In this document: positions 56,414 through 64,000 of the stretch, in pieces
Position numbering within the stretch: the stretch's first letter is position 1
Layout of the letters: every line of letters begins with the position of its first letter
Source: Halolamina sp. CBA1230
GTDB taxonomy: Archaea > Halobacteriota > Halobacteria > Halobacteriales > Haloferacaceae
DNA length: 64,000 nucleotides
Direction: 5' to 3'
NCBI RefSeq assembly: GCF_002025255.2
Contig: NZ_CP054587.1
Location: forward strand, 558,001 to 622,000
The notes under the pieces: model-generated
Database searches by the model: none
What the model was told of the DNA's origin: nothing
Seen by the model: only the letters and a program-made list of their open reading frames with translations
Program-made: the position numbers and the translations under genes

Positions 56414-56505
56414 ACGTCACCGTTACACGGCCCGGGTATAGCTCTCCCGCCGACCCCTCGCTCGAGAACCCACCCTTCATGCCCCGCCCGCTCCACCGCT
56501 CGACA

Positions 56506-57441
56506 ATGAGTACGGAGACCGAGATCTCTCGGCGGCGCGCGTGGGTGATGGCCGCCCGGCCGCAGACGATGCCGGCGGCGATCTCGCCGGTACTCGTCGG
56601 CGTCGGCGTCGCCGTCCACGAGGGGCTGTTCGCGCCGCTGCCCGCCGCCGCGGCGCTGCTGGGCGCGATCCTGATCCAGATCGGCACCAACTTCGCGAAC
56701 GACTACTACGACGCGATCCAGGGCGCCGACACCGAAGACCGAGAAGGGTTCACTCGCGTGACTGCTGGCGGGCTGATCGAACCCGACGCCGTCAAGCGGG
56801 CGATGTGGCTCACCTTCGCCGCCGCGATCCTCGTCGGGAGCTACCTCGTCTGGGTCGGCGGCGTGCCGATCCTCGTGATCGGCCTGCTGTCGGTCGCCTC
56901 CGGGATCGCCTACACCGGCGGGCCGTACCCGCTGGGCTACCACGGGCTCGGCGACCTGTTCGTGTTCGTCTTCTTCGGCCTCGTCGCCGTCACGGGGACC
57001 GTCTACGTGCAGGCCGCCGCGGCCGTCGCCGGCGTCCCGACCACGCTACCGCCCGGGACCGTCCCGTCGCTAGCGCTGCTTTCGAGCCTCCCGATGGCGG
57101 GGCTCACAACGAACGTCCTCGTGGTGAACAACGTCCGGGATAAAGAGGAGGACAGCAGGACCGGGAAGCGAACGCTCGCGGTCCGCTTCGGCTACGGCGT
57201 CTGCCGAGTCGAGTACGTTGCGATGCTCGCACTCGCCTACGTGGTTCCGGTGTGGCTGTTCCTCGGGGAGTTCGGACCGCCGGTCCTGCTGCCGCTGCTC
57301 TCGCTGCCCCTGGCCGGGATCGTGACCCGAACAGTGCTGACCCGAACCGACGGCGAGGCGCTCAACCCCGCGCTGGAGCGAACCGGCCAACTGCTCGCGC
57401 TGTACGCGGTGCTGTTCACCGCCGGCCTGATCCTCGGATGA
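56506..57441 (+). CDS. menA: 1,4-dihydroxy-2-naphthoate polyprenyltransferase MenA
   Basis: This 311-residue UbiA-family membrane enzyme has about nine hydrophobic helices. The two metal/prenyl motifs are GTNFANDYYDAIQGAD (N-D-x-x-D) and NNVRDKEEDSRTGKRTLAVRFG, and the N-terminal WVMAARPQTMPAAISPV is typical of MenA. It attaches the isoprenoid chain to DHNA. It starts at ATG 56506 and ends overlapping menC by 4 nt. Confidence 0.94.
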   Translation: MSTETEISRRRAWVMAARPQTMPAAISPVLVGVGVAVHEGLFAPLPAAAALLGAILIQIGTNFANDYYDAIQGADTEDREGFTRVTAGGLIEPDAVKRAMWLTFAAAILVGSYLVWVGGVPILVIGLLSVASGIAYTGGPYPLGYHGLGDLFVFVFFGLVAVTGTVYVQAAAAVAGVPTTLPPGTVPSLALLSSLPMAGLTTNVLVVNNVRDKEEDSRTGKRTLAVRFGYGVCRVEYVAMLALAYVVPVWLFLGEFGPPVLLPLLSLPLAGIVTRTVLTRTDGEALNPALERTGQLLALYAVLFTAGLILG

Positions 57442-58496
57442 GTCCGACGCTCCGCCCGTTCTCGCTCGATCTGGCACGCCCGCTGGCGACCGCCGACGGA
57501 GATATCGACGAGCGTCACGGGCTGCTCGTCGGCGTGGAGCGCTCGACCGACGCCGGGACGGTTCGCGGCGTCGGGGAAGCGACGCCGCTGCCCGGCTGGA
57601 CCGAGGAGTACGAGGCCTGCGAGGCCGCGCTCCGAGACCCGCCCGAGTCGTGGCAGCGTGTGGACGACCTCGCCGGGGAGCAGCCGCCGACGCCGGCTGC
57701 CCGGCACGGCTACCGGCTCGCAGTGCTGGACGCGGAAGCACGAGCGAGCGGGGAGTCCCTCGCGGCGCTGCTTGCCGACCGCGGCGGGTTTTCGGCGCCG
57801 AGTTCGTCGGTGCCGGTCAACGCCACAGTCGGCGACGGGAGCGTCGAGGAGACAGTCGCCGCGGCTCGTTCGGCCGTCGCGGAGGGGTTCGACTACCTCA
57901 AGCTCAAAGTCGGCGTTCGGTCACTCGAGGCCGACCTCGAACGCGTTTCGGCGGTCCGGGACGCCGTCGACGCCACTGTCCGAGTGGACGCGAACGGCGC
58001 GTGGGACCGCGAAACCGCCGCGGAGGCTGTCGACGCGTTCGCCTCGATGGGCGTCGAGTACGTCGAGCAACCGCTGCCCCCCGAAGAGCTCTCGGGACTG
58101 GCCGCGCTGCGGGGTCACGGCGTCGGGATCGCGGTCGACGAGTCGATTCGCGTGGCCGGCGTCGACGCGGTGCTCGACGCCGACGCCGCCGACGTGGCGG
58201 TGTTGAAGCCCATGGCGCTCGGCGGGCCGGACGCCGCTGTCGACGCCGCGGGGCGGCTGTCCGCGGCCGGCGTCGACCCGGTCGTGACCACGACGATCGA
58301 CGGCGCCGTCGCTCGCGCGGCTGCGGTCCACGTCGCGGCCGCGGTTCCGGGTGACCGGGCGTGCGGGCTCGCGACCGGCGGGCTGCTCGCGTCGGATCTC
58401 GGGGACGATCCGGTCCCGGTCGTCGACGGGCAGATCGCCGTCCCCGACGGGCCGGGGAACGTCGGGACGGCGCTCGACGACCTCGTGTGGGACTGA
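57438..58496 (+). CDS. menC: o-Succinylbenzoate synthase MenC
   Basis: This 352-residue enolase-superfamily protein has the catalytic Lys in YLKLKVGVRS, metal ligands in VDANGAWD, EQPLPPEEL and VDESIRV, and the second Lys in VLKPMALGG. It dehydrates the MenD/MenH product to o-succinylbenzoate. The ATG at 57438 overlaps the menA stop (ATGA). The menE and menF genes are not in this part of the window. Confidence 0.93.
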   Translation: MSPTLRPFSLDLARPLATADGDIDERHGLLVGVERSTDAGTVRGVGEATPLPGWTEEYEACEAALRDPPESWQRVDDLAGEQPPTPAARHGYRLAVLDAEARASGESLAALLADRGGFSAPSSSVPVNATVGDGSVEETVAAARSAVAEGFDYLKLKVGVRSLEADLERVSAVRDAVDATVRVDANGAWDRETAAEAVDAFASMGVEYVEQPLPPEELSGLAALRGHGVGIAVDESIRVAGVDAVLDADAADVAVLKPMALGGPDAAVDAAGRLSAAGVDPVVTTTIDGAVARAAAVHVAAAVPGDRACGLATGGLLASDLGDDPVPVVDGQIAVPDGPGNVGTALDDLVWD

Positions 58497-58538
58497 GCAG
58501 TCGCTCCCGGGGATAGCGAACAGGCGACACGATCGCTC

Positions 58539-58577
58539 GCAGGGCGGTGTGTCGCGCTCCCGCCTCGTTCGCCCTGC
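58539..58577 (+). terminator. Hairpin after menC
   Basis: GCAGGGCG (58539-58546) and CGCCCTGC (58570-58577) form an 8-bp stem 43 nt after the menC stop, with a 23-nt loop. No T-tract follows. Confidence 0.45.
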
Positions 58578-58640
58578 GGCCGTTCTCAGCGCACGCAGAG
58601 CGTGGTCGCCCTATCGGGGATAAATATCGGGGACGAAAGG

Positions 58641-58802
58641 GATCAGTCGCCCTCGCCGGCTGACAGCGTGCCTACACCAGAAATCGGAGATTTCTGGTTG
58701 GCGAACGAGAGCCGGTGGCTCTCGTTAACGGCGAGACCAGTCGTCCATCGCGGCAGACCGTCGCCGCGATGGTCAGTCGCTCCGCCCGGCTGACCGCGTG
58801 CC
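58641..58802. repeat. Three-hairpin block between 32-bp direct repeats
   Basis: Direct repeats lie at 58641-58672 and 58771-58802 (26 of 32 identical, core tcagtcgc...ggctgac). Between them are ACCAGAAATC-gga-GATTTCTGGT (58676-58698), AACGAGAGCC-ggt-GGCTCTCGTT (58704-58726) and CCATCGCGGC-(8 nt)-GCCGCGATGG (58745-58772). The second hairpin almost repeats the fourth hairpin at 27128-27150. The right repeat ends 8 nt before the nhaC stop codon. Confidence 0.85.
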
Positions 58803-58809
58803 GGGCGTA

Positions 58810-60285
58810 TCAGTCGTCCGCAACGGCTGCCTCACCCTCAGCATCGACGCCACCGCGCGGTGGGGTCGCATCGAGGCCGACGCCCGCGAGCGTCAGCACC
58901 ACCAGCACGAGCGGCGAGAGGAACGCGAAGTAGTAGTACTCTGCGTACTCGGTGAGGATGAACAGCGAGGTCCCACCTTCGAGCCCGAACACGCTGACCA
59001 TGAACACGCCGCCGGCGTGCCACGGGAGGAGCGCGCCGGTCGGGGTCCCCGCTGACTCGACCGCGCGCGAGAGGACGGAGGTGTCGAGCTCGTGCTCGTC
59101 GAACAGCTCCCGCAGCGTCATCCCGGGGACGACGATGCTCATGTACTGCTGGGCCGAGAACGCGTTGACGACGAACGCCGACGCCCCCGTCCCGATCACG
59201 AGACTGCGCTGGCCCCAGACGAGCGAGGCGAGTCGCGTCGCGAGCGTCGAGAGGATGCCGAGGTGGTCGAGCAGCCCCCCGAGGGAGAGCGCGAGCACGA
59301 CCACCGATATCGTCCACGCCGAACCCGAGAGCCCGCCGCTGACGAGCAGGTCGTTCACCAGCGTGACGCCCGTCTCCGGCGCGGTCCCGTTGAGGAACAC
59401 GTCCCAGGCGTCGGTGAACGCGGTGCCCTGTACGAGCACCGTCGTTCCCGCGCCGGCGAACACCCCGGCGACGAGGGAGGCGAGCGCGGGCACGCCCCGC
59501 ACCGCCAGCGCGAACGTCACGAGCAGCGGGACGAACACGAGCAGGCCGAGGTCGTACGTGCCCGCGAGCGCGCCGCGGATCTCGCCGACCCGACCAGCGG
59601 GGATCGCGCCGCCGGCCTGGAGGCCGAGCGCGCCGTAGAGCACGACCGAGAGCCCGAACGCGATCGCGGTCCCGAGCCGCATCGAGAGGATGTGGTCGTA
59701 CAGTTCGGTGTCCGTCACCGCCGCGGCGAGGTTCGTCGTGTCCGAGAGCGGCGACTGCTTGTCACCGGCGTAGGCGCCCGAGAGCACGGCACCCGCGGTC
59801 ATCGGGATCGGGATCCCGAGTCCGGAGCCGATCCCCGTGAAGGCGACGCCCAGTGTACCCGCGGTCGTCCACGAGGAGCCGATCGAGAAGGCGACGACCG
59901 CCGCGAGCAGCGCCGTCGCCGGCAGGAACGTCTCGGGCGTGAGGAGCCCCAGCCCGTAGTACATCAGCCCCGGGATCGTCCCCGCGGCGATCCACGTCGC
60001 GATCAGCGCGTAGATGGTGAACAGGATCAGGATCGCCTGCAGCCCCATCCGGAGGCCGTGCTCGACGCCGTCGGCGAGATCGTCGTAGCCGACGCCGATC
60101 CAGTAGCGGCCGACGATCGCCGCGAACACCACGCTCCAGAGCAGCGGCGCGTGAGGCGCCATCCCCAGCAGCCCGGAGCCGAGGCCGAGAAACACCACCA
60201 CCGCGAGCGTCGGAACGAGCGCCTGTTCCAGCGTCGGCGACACGTTCAGTGAGCTATCCGCCGTCGAACCATTCCCAGAGCTCAT
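58810..60285 (-). CDS. nhaC: Na+/H+ antiporter NhaC family protein
   Basis: This 491-residue membrane protein has about 12 hydrophobic helices. NhaC-type features include FSIGSSWTTAGTLGVAF, AGAVLSGAYAGDKQSPLSDTTNLAAA with the conserved Gly-Asp-Lys-x-Ser-Pro-Leu-Ser motif, and VVNAFSAQQYMSIVVPGMTLRE. It exchanges sodium for protons, a central task in a salt-in organism. The reverse-strand TATA-like aataaat at 60314-60320 (tttatt) is 29-35 nt before the ATG. Confidence 0.9.
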   Translation of the reverse strand: MSSGNGSTADSSLNVSPTLEQALVPTLAVVVFLGLGSGLLGMAPHAPLLWSVVFAAIVGRYWIGVGYDDLADGVEHGLRMGLQAILILFTIYALIATWIAAGTIPGLMYYGLGLLTPETFLPATALLAAVVAFSIGSSWTTAGTLGVAFTGIGSGLGIPIPMTAGAVLSGAYAGDKQSPLSDTTNLAAAVTDTELYDHILSMRLGTAIAFGLSVVLYGALGLQAGGAIPAGRVGEIRGALAGTYDLGLLVFVPLLVTFALAVRGVPALASLVAGVFAGAGTTVLVQGTAFTDAWDVFLNGTAPETGVTLVNDLLVSGGLSGSAWTISVVVLALSLGGLLDHLGILSTLATRLASLVWGQRSLVIGTGASAFVVNAFSAQQYMSIVVPGMTLRELFDEHELDTSVLSRAVESAGTPTGALLPWHAGGVFMVSVFGLEGGTSLFILTEYAEYYYFAFLSPLVLVVLTLAGVGLDATPPRGGVDAEGEAAVADD

Positions 60286-60519
60286 TTTCGTGGTTGGAGG
60301 AATTACCTTCGAGAATAAATGGCTGTCGAGACGGGAGAAGTTAGGTCAGTGGTAGCGAACAACAAAGGAGAGTCGGGGCCGCTCGCAGAAACGATACGCT
60401 CCGGTAGTCCTGCGGGCAGTTTTTCGAGATTTACCCGCGTAGCGATACCGCCGAGCAGCCGCTGCGCCGCGTCGGAAAACTACCGTGCATTTTTGTCTTT
60501 CGAGGTATGCACTACGCAC

Positions 60520-61794
60520 ATGACCCGCGGGTTCCGGAGCCGGAGTCTCCACGGCGGCTACGAGCCGAGCGCCGAGGGAGGGTCGTTCGCGCCGCCGATC
60601 CACCAGACGACGTCGTACCGCTTGGGCAGCGCCGACCGCGCCGCCGACCTCTACGCGCTGGAGGACGAGGGCGACATCTACAGCCGCATCTCGAACCCGA
60701 CCGTCCGCACGCTCGAACGCCGGCTGGCGTCGCTCTCGGGCGGCGTCGGCGCGGTCGCGACCAACGCCGGGATGGCTGCCGTCGACACGCTGACCACGGT
60801 GCTCGCGAAGGCGGGGGAGAACGTCGTCACGGCGGGCGATCTCTACGGCGGGACGACCGCGTACTTCGCCCACACCGCCAGCCGGCGGGGGATCGAGATC
60901 CGAACCGTCGACACGCTGGACTACGACGCCTACGCCGACGCCATCGACGACGACACCGCGTACGTCCACGTCGAGACGATGGCCAACCCCTCGCTGGTGA
61001 CGCCAGATTTCGAACGGCTTGCAGACATCGCCCACGAGCACGCGACGCCGCTCGTCGTGGACAACACGTTCGCCTCGCCCGCGCTCTGTCGGCCGCTCGA
61101 CCACGGCGCCGACGTGATCTGGGAGTCGACGACCAAGTGGATCCACGGCTCGGGCACCACCGTCGGCGGCGTGCTCGTCGACGGGGGGACGTTCCCGTGG
61201 GACCACCCCGAGGCCGACTACGACGAACTCTCGGGGGAGAACCCCGCCTTCGGCGTCGACTTCGCGGAGCGGTTCGGCGAGGAGGCGCTGACCCACGCGC
61301 TCCGCCACCGAGGGATCCGCCCGCTGGGCGCCCAGCAGACTCCCTTCGACGCGTGGGCTACGCTCCAAGGGCTGGAGACGCTCGACCTGCGGATGGACCG
61401 CCACAGCGAGAACGCCCGGATCGTCGCCGAACACCTCCAGGACCACCCCGAGGTCGCGTGGGTGACGTATCCAGGGCTGGACGACCACCCGACCCACGAC
61501 AACGCCGCGCGCTACCTCGACGGGTTCGGCGGCATGATCGCGTTCGGGCTGGAGGCGGGGTTCACCGGCGGGAAGCAGTTCTGTGAGGAGGTGGAGCTGG
61601 CGAGCTTCGTCGCCAACGTCGGCGACGCGAGAACGCTGGTGATCCACCCCGCGAGCACGACCCACGCGCAGTTGAGCGAGGAGGAACAGCGCGCTGCGGG
61701 CGTCTCGCCCGACCTGCTCCGGTTCTCTGTCGGACTGGAGGAGCCCGAGGACATCGTCGACGACATCGACGCCGCTATCGAGCGATCGACATGA
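60520..61794 (+). CDS. metY: O-acetylhomoserine sulfhydrylase MetY-type PLP enzyme
   Basis: This 424-residue Cys/Met-metabolism PLP enzyme has [11 protein letters not shown]-type [48 protein letters not shown] and [16 protein letters not shown] with the PLP Lys. Length and the [21 protein letters not shown] region fit the O-acetylhomoserine (thiol) lyase subgroup. It makes homocysteine from O-acetylhomoserine and sulfide. ATG 60520 has a TATA-like cattttt at 60488-60494. It overlaps metX by 4 nt, matching the supply of its substrate. Confidence 0.92.
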   Translation: MTRGFRSRSLHGGYEPSAEGGSFAPPIHQTTSYRLGSADRAADLYALEDEGDIYSRISNPTVRTLERRLASLSGGVGAVATNAGMAAVDTLTTVLAKAGENVVTAGDLYGGTTAYFAHTASRRGIEIRTVDTLDYDAYADAIDDDTAYVHVETMANPSLVTPDFERLADIAHEHATPLVVDNTFASPALCRPLDHGADVIWESTTKWIHGSGTTVGGVLVDGGTFPWDHPEADYDELSGENPAFGVDFAERFGEEALTHALRHRGIRPLGAQQTPFDAWATLQGLETLDLRMDRHSENARIVAEHLQDHPEVAWVTYPGLDDHPTHDNAARYLDGFGGMIAFGLEAGFTGGKQFCEEVELASFVANVGDARTLVIHPASTTHAQLSEEEQRAAGVSPDLLRFSVGLEEPEDIVDDIDAAIERST

Positions 61795-63068
61795 CCGGAA
61801 CGAACGGCGCGACGCCGACACACGCCGCGGACACGCGCTCCGTCGGCGCCTTCGAGTTCGAACGCGGCGGCTCGGTACCCGACCTCGAACTGGCGTACGA
61901 AACCTACGGCGAGTACGATCCCGACGGCGGCCCGAACGGCGAGGGGAACGCGGTGCTGGTCTGCCACGCGCTCACCGGGAGCCAGCACGTCGCGAGCGCG
62001 CCGGACGGCGACGGGGGCGACACCCCGGAGACGGCCGGGCAGGCCCGTGCCTGGTGGGACGACGTGGTCGGTCCCGAGCAGGCCATCGACACCACGGAGT
62101 TCTTCGTCGTCTGTGTCAACGTTCCCGGCTCCTGTTACGGCTCGACGGGGCCGGCGAGCGCCCACCCCGACGGCGGCGTCTGGGGGAGTTCGTTCCCGGC
62201 GGTCACCGTCGCGGACTGGACCCGCGCCCAGCGTCGCCTGCTCGACGAGATCGGCGTCGACCGCCTCCACGCCGTCGTCGGCGGCAGCGTCGGCGGGATG
62301 AACGTCCTCGACTGGGTACGGCAGTTCCCCGCGGACCTCGACCGGGCGATCCCCGTGGCGGCCGCCCCCCAACTCGACGCACAACTGCTCGGGCTCAACG
62401 CCGTCGCGCGGCGGGCGATCCGCGGCGACCCGGCGTGGCACGAGGGGGAGTACGCCGCCGAGGGGACCCACCCCGACCGGGGGCTCGCGCTGGCCCGCCA
62501 GCTCGGCCACCTCAGCTACCTCTCGAAGGCGTCGATGGACCGCAAGTTCGACCGTGGCGAGAGCGAGCACGACGTCGAGTCGCCGTTTCCCGCGGATCCG
62601 GCCGCGGAGTCGTTCCCCGAGCGCGAGGTGGAGACGTACCTCGACCACCAAGCGACGACGTTCGTCGATCGCTTCGACGCCAACAGCTACCTCTACCTGA
62701 CCCGCGCGATGGACGAGTTCGACCTTTCGTCCGGATACGACTCCGACGCCGACGCGCTCTCGGGGTTCGACGGCGAGACGCTGGTGCTCTCCTTCACAGG
62801 TGACTGGCATTTCCCCGCCGAGGCCGGCGGCACGCTCGCGGACGCGTTCGCGGCGACGGACACGCCCGTCACCCACCACGTCGTCGACTCCGACCACGGC
62901 CACGACGCGTTCCTCGTCGAACCGGAGCGTGTCGGGCCGCCGATCCGAGATTTCCTCGCGGCGGGCGTCGACGGCGACGCCGTCGAACACACGGACTGTG
63001 CGGACGCGGACACCGCGAGCCAGCGCCCACCGACGCCCGGAACGCCCTGCTCGGGGTTCATGGGTTGA
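61791..63068 (+). CDS. metX: Homoserine O-acetyltransferase MetX
   Basis: This 425-residue alpha/beta-hydrolase has an oxyanion-strand [13 protein letters not shown], the serine nucleophile in [14 protein letters not shown], the acid in [11 protein letters not shown] and the His in DSDHGHDAF. It acetylates homoserine with acetyl-CoA. Overlap with metY (ATGA) makes one translational unit that converts homoserine to homocysteine in two steps. The C-terminal tail (about 25 residues) is Pro/Thr-rich and lacks homology. Confidence 0.93.
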   Translation: MTGTNGATPTHAADTRSVGAFEFERGGSVPDLELAYETYGEYDPDGGPNGEGNAVLVCHALTGSQHVASAPDGDGGDTPETAGQARAWWDDVVGPEQAIDTTEFFVVCVNVPGSCYGSTGPASAHPDGGVWGSSFPAVTVADWTRAQRRLLDEIGVDRLHAVVGGSVGGMNVLDWVRQFPADLDRAIPVAAAPQLDAQLLGLNAVARRAIRGDPAWHEGEYAAEGTHPDRGLALARQLGHLSYLSKASMDRKFDRGESEHDVESPFPADPAAESFPEREVETYLDHQATTFVDRFDANSYLYLTRAMDEFDLSSGYDSDADALSGFDGETLVLSFTGDWHFPAEAGGTLADAFAATDTPVTHHVVDSDHGHDAFLVEPERVGPPIRDFLAAGVDGDAVEHTDCADADTASQRPPTPGTPCSGFMG

Positions 63069-63113
63069 CGAGGAGTTGCCCGAACCAGAGCGTTTTTGGC
63101 TGACCCGACAGTT

Positions 63114-63127
63114 TGACTAACTAGTCA
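63114..63127 (+). promoter_or_regulatory. TetR-type operator
   Basis: TGACTA-AC-TAGTCA is a perfect 6+6 inverted repeat, followed by another half-site (gtcag). It lies only 7-20 nt before the TetR ATG, on the probable transcription start and downstream of the T-rich element at 63092-63097. This is a good site for repression of the TetR-MATE unit by its own product. Confidence 0.7.
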
Positions 63128-63133
63128 GTCAGT

Positions 63134-63730
63134 ATGAGTACGGAGGAGTCGACGAACGACATCACCAAGGGAACGTACCGCGCGCTCTGTAAGCACGGGT
63201 ACGCCGAGGTGACGATGGAGGATATCGCCGCGGAGACGGACAGGAGCAAGTCCGCGCTACATTACCACTACGACAGCAAGCACGATCTGCTGCTCTCTTT
63301 CTTCGACGATCTGCTCGAGAGCTTCACCGAGCGGCTCGACACCGTCGAGGGTGAGACGGCGTACGATCGCCTGCTGAACCTGATCGACACGGTGCTGTAC
63401 CCGCCGGACGACGACGCCCCCGACCGGGGGTTCCAGACGGCGGTGCTCGAGTTGAAGGCACAGGGCCCCTACGACGAGGCGTTCCGGCGACACCTCAAGC
63501 AGCACGACCGGACGCTGCGTGACCACGTCGAGGAACATCTCTCGGCCGGCGTCGAGAGCGGCGAGTTCCGGACGGACCTCGACGTCGAGGCGTCGGCGGA
63601 TTTCCTCGTGACCGTGTTCAACGGCGCCCAGACCCGGAGCGTCGCGGTCGGTCGGCCGATCGAGGAGACCCGGGAGACGCTGCGGACCCACATCGAGTCG
63701 ACCATCGTCGCCGACGGGGGTGGCGAGTGA
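63134..63730 (+). CDS. TetR/AcrR family transcriptional regulator
   Basis: This 198-residue regulator has an N-terminal helix-turn-helix (GYAEVTMEDIAAETDRSKSALHYHYDSK, with the usual TetR ending HYHY-x-SK), then a helical ligand-binding domain (FRRHLKQHDRTLRDHVEEHL). Its own operator-like palindrome is upstream at 63114-63127, and its stop overlaps a MATE pump gene (GTGA). It very likely represses the pump until a toxic compound binds. Confidence 0.9.
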   Translation: MSTEESTNDITKGTYRALCKHGYAEVTMEDIAAETDRSKSALHYHYDSKHDLLLSFFDDLLESFTERLDTVEGETAYDRLLNLIDTVLYPPDDDAPDRGFQTAVLELKAQGPYDEAFRRHLKQHDRTLRDHVEEHLSAGVESGEFRTDLDVEASADFLVTVFNGAQTRSVAVGRPIEETRETLRTHIESTIVADGGGE

Positions 63731-64000
63731 GCCTCCGCGGGAAGCTCGCGGGGGCGCGCAAGCTCTTCCACCGCGCGTTCAACCAGGAGGAGCTGGATCT
63801 GACGGAGGGCGGCATCGGGAAGCCGCTGTTCGTGCTCGCGATCCCGATCGTGATCACGAACCTGTTCCAGACCGCCTACAACCTCGCGGACACGTTCTGG
63901 GTCGGCCGATACAGCACGGAGGCGCTGGCCGCGATCAGCTTCGCGTTCCCGATGGTGTTCCTGCTGATCTCGCTGGGGCTGGGCCTCTCCGTCGCGGGCA
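63727..64000 (+). CDS. MATE family multidrug efflux protein, 3' end missing
   Basis: Only the first 91 codons are in the window. They start at a GTG (63727) that overlaps the TetR stop. The N terminus has GIGKPLFVLAIPIVITNLFQTAYNLADTFWVGRY and SFAFPMVFLLISLGLGLSVAG, the first two helices and the NxADTFWVG pattern of MATE exporters. It probably exports organic cations in exchange for sodium or protons, under control of the TetR protein. Confidence 0.85.
   Translation, partial: MSLRGKLAGARKLFHRAFNQEELDLTEGGIGKPLFVLAIPIVITNLFQTAYNLADTFWVGRYSTEALAAISFAFPMVFLLISLGLGLSVAG

Overview
The window is a continuous piece of chromosome from an extremely halophilic archaeon (class Halobacteria). The base composition is very GC-rich and the predicted proteins are strongly acidic. 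Promoters are archaeal, with a TATA-like box about 25-35 nt before the start codon, so many mRNAs are probably leaderless. Diagnostic genes include DNA topoisomerase VI, archaeal-type S-adenosylmethionine synthetase, DNA gyrase placed beside topoisomerase VI, and a menaquinone pathway. I would not name a genus from this alone. Long open frames opposite real genes are common here because of the GC content and are left out.

Layout. 1-5.8 kb: end of a D-lactate/glycolate-type FAD/Fe-S oxidase, a PLP aminotransferase, a DUF123 (GIY-YIG-like) protein carrying a fresh 51-bp duplication, and a DUF1998 helicase (MrfA/Hrq1 type). 5.9-11.2 kb: chaperone genes grpE, dnaK and dnaJ, with an amidinotransferase-family gene on the other strand between dnaK and dnaJ. 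11.2-17.1 kb: cupin, truncated acyl-CoA-synthetase-like protein, dicarboxylate symporter, acetyl-CoA-synthetase-type ligase, GNAT acetyltransferase, unknown protein. 17.2-25.5 kb: gyrB-gyrA divergent from top6B-top6A, both pairs coupled by 4-nt overlaps. 25.7-29.7 kb: nucleoside phosphorylase, methyltransferase with an odd in-frame insert, and a coupled hisC / AK6-type kinase / CDP-alcohol transferase operon. 29.7-30.3 kb: a non-coding, hairpin-rich repeat element. 30.3-37.4 kb: acidic repeat protein, HflX, FKBP prolyl isomerase, CYTH protein, S-adenosylmethionine synthetase, dual-specificity phosphatase, CBS/DUF21 membrane protein. 37.4-42.3 kb: decayed small genes, thiI, a small conserved protein, cysteine synthase, membrane proteins and a thioredoxin-fold protein. 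42.3-50.4 kb: DUF255 (YyaL-type) protein, a GT-C membrane protein coupled to an arylsulfotransferase-like protein, an apparently circularly permuted solute-binding lipoprotein coupled to a PAP2 phosphatase, and a 41-residue membrane peptide. 50.4-51.2 kb: second copy of the repeat element in inverted orientation. 51.2-58.5 kb: type II NADH dehydrogenase divergent from menD, then menB, menA and menC with a Nudix and a CMD-family gene in between. 58.5-64 kb: hairpin cluster, NhaC antiporter, metY-metX, and a TetR regulator coupled to a MATE efflux pump cut off by the window end.

The genes work together as a housekeeping chromosome: protein folding (GrpE/DnaK/DnaJ/FKBP), DNA topology (two type II topoisomerases with divergent promoters), respiration (Ndh-2 beside its likely quinone pathway), and sulfur and methyl metabolism (MetY, MetX, CysK, MetK, ThiI).

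The most unusual material is non-coding. Perfect 7-11 bp inverted repeats, most with 3-nt loops, are chained in tandem. They occur in intergenic regions, inside two reading frames as multiples of three, in both copies of a MITE-like element with terminal inverted repeats, and between 32-bp direct repeats beside nhaC. I consider this hairpin family the best candidate here for an undescribed mobile or regulatory system.
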